A DNA stretch of 64,000 bases, taken from Neopestalotiopsis rosae. Taxonomy: Eukaryota > Ascomycota > Sordariomycetes > Amphisphaeriales > Sporocadaceae. Numbering within the stretch: the stretch's first letter is position 1; each line of letters opens with the position of its first letter. This document shows positions 12,188 through 23,800 of this stretch, piece after piece. Location of the stretch: NCBI GenBank assembly GCA_023078685.1, contig JALGAS010000008.1, forward strand, positions 558,001 through 622,000, given 5' to 3'. The position numbers were made by a program, and so were the translations under genes. The notes below the pieces were generated by a model. The model searched no databases, had not been told where the DNA came from, and saw nothing but the letters and a program-made list of their open reading frames with translations.

Positions 12188-12648
12188 ACTTGTGGTGAGC
12201 ATGTGGCTGTACAGCTTGATTACAGGCAGGGATGGTCAGGCTGTGCGCAATCATCAATCCCAAGAAAGTCTGCCTCGCCTTGCATGAGCCTACCTACATG
12301 TAGGGAGCTAGGAGACATACCGTGTAAGGAAAAGTCCCATTACCAGATGACTCCCCTGCAGCTACTCATCTTTCAGCACGCACCTACCCAATGATAGCTG
12401 GAAGGGCGGCAGTACTGGTGGTAGTAGTGACAGAGAGGCTCATTTCGGGGGCTGAAATGTCATTCAACGGGATAGGGCCCATGACTTTTGTAGAGCTATT
12501 TAAATGCAGCCATGAACCCCGCCTCTGCCTTCAGCGTCTTCTACTGCATAGAAACAGTCAATTGACCCCAAAACCTGTCGATCCAATCGCCGCATTCTCT
12601 CTGTTTGATGCCTCCTTCTGATTCTCCGTTCCCATGCATTCGTGAAAG
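12188..12648. other. Upstream region of the NLR gene
   Basis: No gene seen. A TATA-like ATTTAAATG string lies near 12498-12506, about 140 bases before the NLR ATG, followed by a C/T-rich stretch, which would suit a promoter and leader. This is inference from position only. Confidence 0.4.
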
Positions 12649-15600
12649 ATGCCTGAACTAATTCAATACACAATTGGATGGATCTGTGCCATCAGAACAG
12701 AACTCGTCGCAGCCACGGCAATCCTTGACGAGAAACACGACGACCCCGAGTATCTTCCTGCTAACGACGACAATGCTTATGTTCTAGGTCGCATCGGCAG
12801 GCATAATGTTGTGATCGCTGCGCTACCGCAAGGACAGTATGGACTCGTTAGTGCCGCGAAAGTTGCAACGGACATGTTGCGTAGTTTTACCAGTGTGAGA
12901 GTCGGGCTCATGGTAGGCCTCGGTGGTGGCGCACCCAATCAAAAGCACGATATTCGCTTAGGCGATATCGTGGTCGGCTCTCCTGGCAGTGGTAGAGGAG
13001 GGGTCCTGCAATATGACTATGGGAAGACAATACAGGGAAAGGACTTCAAATTGACTGGACATTTGAATCAGCCACCGCAATGTCTTTTAACGGCGCTGAC
13101 TGTACTTGGCGCCGAGTATGAGATTGATGGCCACGATATCCAAGCACAAATCAATCGAGTTTTCGAAAGAAAGCCGCGATTACGTACCACATACAAAAAG
13201 CCAGACTCCAAATCGGATTGTCTATATATACCTTCATTCGAACACGCTGGAAGCGACACCGATAGCTGTGCAACTACTTGCAATGACAATTCTAAGCTGG
13301 TTACACGAATCGAGAGATCTCCAGAGCAGGACAGTCCAGTGATCCATTATGGACTTATTGCTTCTGCCAATCAGCTTATGAAGGATGCTCATACTCGTGA
13401 TCTGCTATCGACGAAAGAAGATATCCTCTGCTTCGAAATGGAGGCTGCTGGGCTTGTCAACAGCTTTCCCTGCCTGGTGATTCGTGGCATTTGCGACTAT
13501 TCCGATTCTCACAAGAACAAAGTGTGGCAGGGCTACGCAGCCATGGCAGCAGCTGCTTTTGCCAAGGATCTCCTCCAAAAAGTAGCCCCGAGCAAGGTGG
13601 CTGCAGAGAGAAGATTGACCGAAGTTCTTTCAAATGGTGTGTGGCGTAGCAGTCTTCAGTCTGCAAGCTGCTAATCTCGATCAGTGGATACAAAACTGTC
13701 TAACATCTCTGGCAGTCTCAGCCAATCCCAAAGAAACCTTGAAGCCCTGCATACAGATCGACAGACAGAAAGGGTGATGCGATGGCTTGCAGCGGCTGAA
13801 GTTTCCAGCAATCTGAATAAAGCCATTGAAACCCGCCACAAAGGCTCTGGTCACAAGCTCATTCAGAGCGAGGCCTACGTCGAGTGGAAAAGACATTCCA
13901 ACTCGTTTCTTTGGTTGAATGGAATTCCCGGATGCGGCAAGACGATTCTTGCAGCTACTATAATTGAGGACCTACAATCCGACCCGGGGTGTTCTCAAAG
14001 CCTTCTCTATTACTATTTTGACTTTACCGATGCACAGAAACAGGACTTCAAGATTGCAATCCGCTCGCTCTTGGCTCAGTTCTATCTGAAATCTGGAAGC
14101 GGCAAAGCCGAATTGGACTCTTTGTACTCATCTTGTAGGAATGGTTGGGAACAACCCAGCATGAAGTTACTGACATCAACATTCGCAAACATCGTTCAGG
14201 AAGTGGGAGAGGTGTATGTCGTGATCGACGCCCTTGACGAATGCTTGATAAGGCATGACCTACTCGAATGGCTGCAAGATATCCGAGCTGAGCAGATGAA
14301 CGCGCATGTTATTGTCACAAGCCGTCCAGAGCAAGATATACAATCACTTTTCAGTGGATCTTGCAACGATAAAGAGATTGTGACAATACGAAATCAACTC
14401 TTCGAAGATGATATACGCAACTATGTACAAGCGCGTGTTCGGGAGCACGAAGCATTGAGTCGATGGCGAAAGAGACCAGATATCCAGAAAGAGATCGAGA
14501 CAACATTGATACAAAAGGCCAACGGAATGTAAGATCTGTCTGATAGCAGTCATACGACTTTTGCCAAGTGCGCACAGGTTTCGTTGGATTGCATGCCAGC
14601 TTGACGCCCTAGAAAAATGCTGCGACCCTAAAACCTTGCGAATCACCCTTGCATCGCTACCAAAGACTTTGGACGAAACATACGCACGCATTTTAGCCAG
14701 AATACCTCCAGAGCACATGCGACAAGCAATCAGATTGCTCCAGTTTCTCACGTATTCGGAACGGCCGTTGCGAATCGAAGAAGCTGTTGACGCAATTGCA
14801 GTCGACGTAGGGCCCGAAGTGCCCAAAGGCTCCCGCTTTGATCCCAAGAATAGAATGCCAATTCCGGCTGAAATCACGGTATACTGTTCAAGCCTGGTTG
14901 TTCTCGTTCGAAGAGAACTAAAGTGCGTATCTTTTAGGCCAAAACATATATTATCTTCTCCTGGGCCGAAACACATCCTCGAAGAGATCCAATTGGCGCA
15001 TTTCTCTGTGAAGGACTATCTCATCTCAGACCGCCTGGAAAAGGAGGCTGCTCAGTCTCTCAAGGAGATACCGGCCCGAAGTTTAATGGCCGAAGTCTGT
15101 CTCACGTACTTATTACAACTTGATCTGGGCGCAACGGAAATTCAACAAAAAAAGGCATACCCGTTTTCTGAGTATGCTGCAAATTACTGGGCAACCTACA
15201 CTGCTGTGGGCGAGAAGAACAGTCAAACAGTGCGTCAGCTCGCGTTAGAACTTCTCCAAAGCCCAACTTCAATCGCAATCTGCCGCCAGGTGCAGACACA
15301 CCTCTGGGAGCCTCCGTTGAACGAGGCTGCAACAGGGCTATATTATGCCTCACTTCTAGGTCTGCCGCGGTGCACTGAAATTCTTTTGGCACACAATGCT
15401 GATATCAATACTCATGACGACTCATACGTAGAGGCGTTGCATGCCGCCTCATATATAGAGGCGTTGCAAGCCGCCTTAGTAAGAGGGCATGTAGAGGTAC
15501 TCCAATTGTTGATAGAAAAAGGTGCCAGTATTCATTCCAGAGGTGGGAAATACGGTACTGCATTACGAGCCGCTGTTGCTGGACGGCAGAGTCATGTTGT

Positions 15601-16849
15601 CCATCTCATGCAGCGAACAACACCCCATATCAACGCATGGGTCGCACCTGGTAGTGATCAGTGGTATCCGAAATTGGACACAGCGGATCAGAAGGGATTA
15701 GAGTTACTGCGTTCTGCAGCCTCCGCTGGGAACGCTGAGCTTGTCCACCTGCTTTTGGATTTAGGCGTTGCGCCTGACGCGACTGGTGAAATTTTAACTC
15801 TGCTAATTTCTGCCATACGGAGCAGGAATATCGAGATTGTCAGACTACTGCTAGAAAGAGGAGCCGACCTATCAGCTACGGACCGCTTAAGGAGGACTGC
15901 ACTAAGCATTGCCGCAAATAAGGGATACGTCGAAACCGTTAAGCTGCTTCTCGAAAAAGGAGCCGACCTATTAGCTACGGACCGCTTTAGTAAGACTGCA
16001 CTAAGCATTACCGCAAATAAGGGACACGTCGAAATAGTTAAGCTGCTTCTCGAAAAAGGAGCCGACCTATCAGCTACGGACGACTATGGGAGGACTGCAC
16101 TAAGCTATGCCGTACGCAAAGGACACGTCGATATCGTCAAGTTGCTTTTCGAAAAAGGAGCCAGCTGGTCTATCGTAGACAAATATGGGCTTACTCCATT
16201 GCAATCGGCAGCTGATTTTGGCCAATTCAAAATATTCCAGCTATTGCTTGAGAAGGGTGCCGATATCATGGCTCAGGATTGGGCAGGCCGGTCTACTCTG
16301 AGTTTTGCAATAAAATCTGGATGTGAAGAGCTATTCTCTATGTTACTGTATCGATCTCCCTTGCTGGTTGATCTCAAGGATCATTATGGTTCAACCGCCT
16401 TGTCGGTGGCTGCACGTTTTGGGAGAACAGAAATGGCGAAGGCATTGGCCTTTTCGCCAAAGTCCGACTTGATCTCTAAAGACAAGTTTGGAAGGACTGC
16501 GTTGTGGTGGGCACAAACGCAAGGTCACAACGACATTGCGAGTGTTCTTTTTGCTTCAGCTTTGCTGAGAGGTATTCCTATGCCCGATATCAGCTTGCCG
16601 ACCGGGGCTTTCTCGTTTTCTCGTACCGCGAGAGCCTGGTGCCATGTTTGCATGGGTAATTTGGCAAACCTTCCAAGGAACTACTACTGTCGACTGTGCC
16701 TGAGCGACAAATTCTACGTTTGTTCGAGTTGCAGACTCCTGGGAGCTCACTGTCTTGACGCATCACATGTGCTGGAATTACGCGTAGAACGGGTGATAGG
16801 ACATCTTGAGGAGGGCGAACTCGATTGGGACTCTTCCGACACATCCTAG
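12649..16849 (+). CDS. NOD-like receptor: PNP-NACHT-ankyrin-ZZ-like finger
   Basis: Fungal NLR of 1,367 residues in three exons (12649-13636, 13685-14528, 14578-16849). Residues 1-320 are a nucleoside-phosphorylase-like domain (start YTIGWICAIRTELVAA; glycine-rich LMVGLGGGAP; C-terminal CFEMEAAGL). Such domains act as sensor or effector modules in fungal NLRs. The NACHT part has Walker A NGIPGCGKT near 406 and Walker B VYVVIDALDEC near 505, then KANGMFRWIACQLDAL, typical of this class, which is formed across the second intron. From about 860 to 1250 come ankyrin repeats, several almost identical at DNA level. The C-terminus (about 1297-1345) is cysteine-rich (CHVC, CRLCLSDKFYVCSSC, AHC, H), resembling a ZZ zinc finger. 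The likely role is immune-like or non-self recognition by NTP-driven oligomerisation. The architecture is sure, the ligand unknown. Confidence 0.92.
15830..16225 (+). repeat. Tandem 99-bp ankyrin-coding repeats
   Basis: Repeat units begin at about 15830, 15929, 16028 and 16127, each 99 bp (33 codons, one ankyrin repeat). The first three units share long identical blocks such as GGAGCCGACCTATCAGCTAC and ACTGCACTAAGC; the fourth is diverging. Near identity at DNA level suggests recent duplication or gene conversion within the NLR's recognition region. Confidence 0.9.
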
Positions 16850-17242
16850 TTACCAAGTAAGAAAAGAGCGTACGTAAAACTTCCCATCAGACTAACCGGG
16901 AGTCAATACCCATGGGGCTAAATCAAAGGCAAGAATAATTACTCTTGTGTAGGTATTTTGTAACTAGAGACCAAGGGTCCCAAACAATAATCACGTTCTC
17001 TCCCCCGAATTCGTCTGCCCATCCTACCCTGCCCCTGGATGTGTATCTATAAGGGTAGGCACGTAGTCCATACGGGAGGTTGAAGCCCGAAGTACAGATG
17101 GGTTAGGATCACATGCCAGCAACCAATACGCTCTGTCAAATGCAGCTCTTCTTCACAAGAAAAAAACAAGCACCGAAAAAAAAAAAAACCCCCTTCTCAA
17201 AGCTTCAGCCGACGGCTTGTGAAATATAATCTGATTGCAAGC
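16850..17242. other. Convergent 3' region
   Basis: This lies between the stops of the NLR (plus) and the LysM gene (minus). It contains an A-run followed by C residues near 17161-17195. No gene or RNA was recognised. Confidence 0.5.
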
Positions 17243-19622
17243 TCATGCATCACAGGTGCCAAAAGAAGAGTCACAATATGTCGAGCAATAGTCGCTAGTA
17301 GAGCCACTGGAACGCGACAGTGATTAGTGATTCATTTCACTATAGAAGATCAGGAGACCGGGAACGTACCAGTACCCATAGATGGAACAGCAATTACCAA
17401 ACTGAGAGCCTGTGCAAGTATAGCCGTCGGTGCCGCCACAGGTGCCATCGGGTGAGATTGAGCTCGTGGCCGAGGCAGCAGCACTGGTGGATGTGGTGGT
17501 CGAAGTCGCTGCTGCATCACAGTCGCCAAACTCACTGTCGCAATAGGTAGAGCAGTAGTCCGATGAGGAGCCGCTTTGGTGGAAGATTAGAAATCGTGTC
17601 CTAGGCGAATCTGGCTTTGAACTTACCAATATCCGTAGATGCTACAGCAATCACCAAATTGAGATCCAGAACAGGTGTATCCAGTGTCAGACCCGCAAGT
17701 TCCATCGGGCGAGACGCTGAGACTTGTCGCGGTCGGGCTGGTGCTCGTGCCCGTATTGGTCGCACTGGACAAGGTGGCAGTGGCTCCGGTGCTCGCCGTC
17801 GCGGTGGATGTCTCGAGGACAATGCTCGTGTTGAAGCCCGATGTGGGTAGCGCCGAGTTGGCATTGACCAGACAGATGCGCTGATACTCGCTCATCCAGG
17901 CCTCGTTGTCGTAGGCCTCATCGGGCAGATCATCATAACCAGTGAGACCATAGTAGGATAGAGCAGAAGAACAGAGCGTGTAAGCAGAAACAGCCGAGTA
18001 AGCGGTCGAGTTGTAAGGTTCAGTGGTAGTAGTGGCAGTGGGCCATGAATAAAAGAAATGACTACAGAGTCTTCAGTCACGCCTTCGCAAATGGGATGTA
18101 TAGGCAAAGATGGAAATACTCACGTTGTTGTTCGGTTGACTGTGCGAACCGCGGTCGTGTCCATTGTGGAATCAAGAGTGGTGTAATTCCTAGAGACTGA
18201 AGAGTAACCCGAGTAAGTGGCGATACTGCCCACGGCTTCGACGCACTACCATTGAATCAGACACAAGTCGAGTCATAAATAGAGAGGTGACCTACGTATG
18301 CGTTGCCGATCCAAAGAGATCCGCAAGTTCCATTTAATTGGGGATTGAGAAAGTAAAAGTCGTCCAAGGAGATGCCATAAGTATTGGCGACGCCAACACA
18401 TGTGTCCTCGTCTTGTATGGTGTACCAGTAGCCACAGTCTGTGTTGGATGTTGTGACAGCATTTGTTGGGACGGCGCTTAGAATGGAACATTAGCTTTCA
18501 ACCTATGCCGTGGAATGTACTATGGCTTATACTCACACAGCAGTGGTCGCAGGTCGTAGACCGAAGCTAGTTGGTATGGACGTTGTGCCCAGAGGACTAG
18601 GAACGTCATGTTAGAAGACTCATTTCCCCAAAGCATTAGATTGAAGTCGCCACGCACCTGATGCAGACATAAGTACCGACGAGACTAGCAAGGTTGGAAC
18701 AGACACTGTTGATGTTGTTGTTCCAAGAGAGGAAATACTGCAATGCGACATCCATAACAAGACTCTCAAGGATGGAATCGCATGTGTCGTTTGTTTGCAC
18801 GAGATATACATTGCAGATATCTGGCAGACATAGTGACTGCCCTGTGGTGAGATAAGTACAATTTGTGTCCAAGGCGTTAATACTGGTTAGCAAGCCTGTC
18901 GACACATTCTGTGACGCCGAGATGGAGGTACAAGAATCGCCATCTTTGACGGTGTAGACTGTGGATCCAGTGTCAGTGACATTGCAGCGAGTGTTGGCTG
19001 TCTCTGTTGCTGTCGCCGATGTTGAGGTCGCCGTGGCGGTAATAGTATAGCCAGTGGCAGAGCAGCTAGACGCTCGTGCTGCAAAATAGTCTTCGCTGAC
19101 CAGACCCTGGCCGAACTCTGAGTTGGCGATGGCATAGAGGTAGTCAAGATAGCACTGACTACAGCCGATCTCTGAAGCCCCAGTTCCATTGATAGCAGCA
19201 TCTTGGAACTCGGTGTTGCAGTATGCACCTGTCGAGTCATCCTCGAGACAAGTGACCGACTGCTTCCAGAGGAGCTCGTTGCCCGCACGAGAAGCAGATT
19301 GCACAGTGCCCGAGATGTTGTAAGTAGAGGAACCGCAAGCATCATCAACGCTCGCGATATAGTCTTGCAAGGAATCTGTACACTCATCGGTGCAAACCTT
19401 GGTGAGCACCGTTGAGCTCCAAGAATTTTTCTCAGTAACGGCTTTATTGAGACTTGTGTAACAAGTTACGTTCGAGGCAAGGGCACTCTTGCAAGCATCC
19501 GAGGCAGTGATGTTTTCAATCGAGGTGGAAGTGTAAACATAAAGAGTGTCTGAAGAGGCTGCATTGACAAGCTGAGAGCAGCAGCCGAGAAGGAGCGTGG
19601 GCAGGAATGCTGATCGATACAT
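17243..19622 (-). CDS. Secreted chitin-binding protein, 3 LysM + 2 CBM18
   Basis: Seven exons: 18658-19622, 18537-18596, 18296-18476, 18124-18245, 17627-18061, 17370-17573 and 17243-17306, giving 676 residues. I start at the ATG at 19622 because it opens a signal peptide (MYRSAFLPTLLLGCCSQLVNA). A Cys-rich region (about 45-190) precedes LysM 1 (about 221-267, TVYTVKDGDSCTSIS), LysM 2 (270-320) and LysM 3 (352-405, YWYTIQDEDTCVGVA). Two CBM18 hevein-like modules follow (about 562-605 and 628-676); in each the cysteine after CCSIYGY is completed across an intron. Such proteins bind chitin, and in several fungi they shield hyphae or mask chitin fragments from hosts. It is divergent from the chitinase at 20878, a pairing seen for subgroup C chitinases. 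Ser/Thr-rich linkers suggest O-glycosylation. Confidence 0.92.
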
Positions 19623-20877
19623 TTCTGCGATAATTTGATCTGCGGCCAGTGATTCAATGAGTGCGCACGAACAAAAGAGTGTTGCCAGAAGGTTTCTCTG
19701 CTCAGAAGAGAAAGCTTCAGGCCGAGGAGACCACACAATGCATGCTAGGTAGTATGGTTCCTTATGATATTGCCATGATAGCCACCATGATTCATCTCAA
19801 TAGTCACGATCCGAATTCGATTGATAGTCCGGGATACCGGCCGAGGCACTGACGACGTCTCATCCTAGACGATGCCCGAATAGGTAGACCCGCATTTGAC
19901 TCTGGGTCAGCCTTGAAAGCCCTGGTGTTTTTGGTGGAGTTTCGGCCGCTGCTGAGGACTATAATAGCTGAAGACCCGCTGAAGGATCCGGAGAACGAGC
20001 CAGCCCGGGATAAGCTCATACGGTAAAAATTAATCGTGAAAATAAGCATGCCAAGTTGGTCAAGCTCAATTGCCCAGAAGCGAGTTCAACGCCCCTCCCG
20101 TCGCCACTTATCACAGGCACCAGGAACCATCATGCAAGGTTCCATTTCAATAGTGGACTTGGTCAGTACTCAGCACGCAGTGTCCTAATGAGTCCTGGTT
20201 CATACAGACTGGCGGACTTGCTACTAGCCAGGGCGACCCGCTAGGCCGGGCATACCCGCAATCCTTCGGGTTATGGATTTCCTATGGATTTCCCATGCAA
20301 GCAATCTTGTAAGCCAGCTTGATATCATGCCATTCTCTGCTGTGCCGCTGGGGAATTATCGTGAAACGGATATTCACCAGGGACTCTATCAAGCTATCAC
20401 GTCAGAAGTGGATGTGTCGCCCGGCGCAAAGGTCAATAGTCCAACGACTTAACGGATACCAGGACTGAATATTTTTGCACACTAGGAATCCTTCAATACA
20501 CCAAGTGTGTCGCATCTAACCACGTCGAGGCCAGTTTGCCGTGCGCAACAAGAGAATCGCATGAAATAAACTCCATACTCGCAGGATTGTGGATGCCAAG
20601 GACGCGTAACACTCACATCTCGTGAGCCAAGTCGAGCATGGCCGAGATTGCAGAGCACAGTTGGGGGCTGTTTTTGGTCCTCGGTTCGGGATTTCATTTG
20701 ATATACTCCAATAAAGGTGATTTCGACTCTTATTCTTAAGTCAATGAGGTGTCTGATCATGATGTTGGCATTTGCTCGAACAGTCAAGTCGTTCTTTTGC
20801 CTTATACGGCTGCCAATTCAATCAGACCTCGGACTATAGCTCAATGCACTGAGCTGTGTCACCAACACTCTTTCATC
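19623..20877. promoter_or_regulatory. Shared divergent promoter region of LysM and chitinase genes
   Basis: This 1.25-kb gap lies between two chitin-related genes read away from each other, so common control is plausible. I did not identify specific operators. An open frame on the minus strand (19804-20049) lacks recognisable similarity, and the short direct repeat TATGGATTTCC/TATGGATTTCCC lies near 20273-20296. Confidence 0.45.
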
Positions 20878-23800
20878 ATGGCTCGAACAAGAGCATCTTC
20901 ACTTGGTCTGACGGCCTCTACTTTCCTTATTTTATCTCTATTTTTTTTGTCTCTCGTAAACGCACAAACCTATTACTGTGATGCAGACAGCCCTTGCGAG
21001 AACTCTGCCTGCTGCGGTGTCAGCGACGGCGAAACACAGGGTGTAAGTCGATCTTTCTTGCCCTCTGCTTGTGATTCACTCACTAATATGATGATGCCTA
21101 GATCTGTGGCTATGGACCAACCTACTGTGGAGATACCTGTATCAGTAATTGTAGCGCTACTGCTGAGTGTGGTCGCTACGCTTCCGACGAGGGTACAACC
21201 TGTCCTTTGAATGTGAGTAGGCTGGCTCAATTGAGGTATGGTAAGGGCTGATAAAAATAGGTTTGTTGCTCTGCCTATGGCTTCTGCGGAACCACCTCGG
21301 ACTTTTGCACAGAGACCGATGATGAGGACTCGAGCTGTCAGAGCAATTGCGATTATCCCACCGAGCCATCGTGCTCTTCCAATGACGTCTTGAAAAGAGT
21401 GATTGGCTACTACGAATCCTGGTCAACAACTCGAACGTGCGACTCTTGGAGGCCAAATGACATTGCGGCAGACAGCTTGACACACATCAACTTTGCCTTT
21501 GCGCTTTTTGAGCCCCAAGGCGATGATGAGTGGGCCTTGACCTGGATGCAGAATGACGAGAACGACATTGACGACGTGATTTCCGAGTTTGTTAGCCTCA
21601 AGGATGATAACCCGGGACTATCCTGCTTCCTCTCCATCGGAGGATGGTCTTTCAATGACGGCGACACAGCCAGCTACTGGTCCGACATGGCGTCCACATC
21701 GGCCGGCAGAAAGTCCTGGTCCAAAGATGTCCTCTCCACTGTGCGCAAGTACGGCTTTGATGGTGTTGACCTTGACTGGGAGTATCCCGTGGCCGATGAC
21801 CGTGGCGGTAGTGACGAGGACAAGGAGAACTATGTCAAGTTGCTCAAGGAGTTGCGCTCCGTATTTGACGAGAGTGGTTTCAACCTCGGCATCACCTTTA
21901 CCATTCCTACAAGCTACTGGTACCTCAGGCACTTTGACATCAAGTCCATGGTTGAAGATACTGGAGTCAACTGGGTCAACGTAATGTCCTATGACCTGCA
22001 TGGAACATGGGATGGCGACTCTCCGTAAGTCATCAAAGCGTGGGACAAGACGAGCGAAGACGCTTTTGCTAACCGTGCATACAGCTGGACCGAGTCGGTA
22101 CTTGCAGCGCATACCAACCTCACAGAAATTGAGACTGCCCTGGACCTTCTTTGGAGAAATGACATTGATCCGTCCAAGGTTGTGCTTGGCATGGGTTTCT
22201 ATGGTCGCTCATTTACCATGACAAGCTCGTCATGTAACACACCTGGATGTGCTTGGTCGGGCGCTGGTAATGCTGGTGACTGCACCGACACTGCGGGTAT
22301 TCTCTCATACAAAGGTGAATAATCCATATCCATTGTGATTTATGATGGTACCACTTGGTCAGTTCTGTGTTAACAACGATATTTACAGAAATCATGGAGT
22401 TGATGGAAACTGCCAACAGCATTCTCACTTGGAATGAAGAGGCTGCAGTCAATTGGCTCACCTACGATGACGACCAGTGGGTTTCGTTCGACAACGAGCA
22501 AACCTTTCAACAAAAGGTAGAGTGGGCAAATAACCACTGTCTGGGCGGTGTGATGATCTGGGCAGTTGACCAGGACACATACGACTGGCAGGGCCTCAGC
22601 GCTCTTCTAGGTGAGAGCGTCGATGGTGCCAATCTCCTTGAAGGCGGCAGCGAAAGTGAGATGGACAAGGAAGAATTGTCCACAGTCTACTCTGCCTATA
22701 CTGGTGCTGACTGCTACGTCACCGGCTGCTTTGATTCTGGCAAGGGTCAGTGCAAGACTGGCTACAGCGTGCTAGATTATGTTCATGGTGGAGATTACGG
22801 AGTAATCACTCGCCCCGACGACGACCTTTGCACTGTCGGGGATGAGGGCGAGGGACAATATCGCCTCATCTGCTGTCCTACTGAAGCCATGCCTGAAGGT
22901 TGTGCCTGGGGAGGTGATGATACCCTCTATGGAGATGGCCTCTGCGCTGGCGGTACCTCGGACTTCTGTGGAACTGAAAAGTTCGAACTGATTCAGGACG
23001 GATACACTACACGCAGTGGAGGAACCAAGTGCGTGGCTGGTGCTCGTTCATTCTGCTGCAATACGAATCCTGAACTCGAACTTTGTTCTTGGACAGACTG
23101 TATGGGAAGCTGTTCTGATGATTTGCCCTACGCCGCGACCTACGAGTCCGAATGGGAAGGTCCCAGTGAGTAACACGTTGCGACAAATTGGAGAATCGTG
23201 CTAACTAAGACAGATCTATCTCCCGAGAGTGAGAAGTGCGAGGACTTCAGAATGTATACGCTGGGTTCGACGGCACAGTTTTGCTGTCCCGCCAAAGGTA
23301 GGAGCCACAGACTCGCATATCTATGCCATACTAACGGAAGTTGTCTCTAGATACCTACAAGAACTGTGAGTGGAAAGATGGCGACTACTGTACAGGCACT
23401 TGCCCGAGCGACAAGGTCTTGGTCACTCAGAGGCCAGGTATCGTCAATCCTGATGACGATTCCGACACCAAATCTTGCAGTGAAGGATATGTCAAGCTCT
23501 GCTGCGACCCTCCAGATGCCACCACAAACTTCCCGGTTGATCCCGCGTACCTTTTTGAGTATCCCGACGATGATGACACGAGCTACTACTACAACGTGGA
23601 GGAGACATCCAATGACGAAGGTGAGAACACATACCCTGAGGCTCACACCTGTTATCTAACGATATGGCAGCCACCGATGACAATTCAGAGGATCCATTCG
23701 CACTTGTCATGATCACTGGAGACACAGATGCGTATGACGAGTCACTCGTGGATCAATGGACTTTCCTGGATGATGACGAGGAAGAACTCTCAAAGCGCGA

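Noticed and set aside
19804..20049. 81-codon minus-strand frame between the LysM and chitinase genes
   Set aside because: Ser/Arg-rich, no recognised similarity, no splice-site support; could be a relic but there is no evidence.
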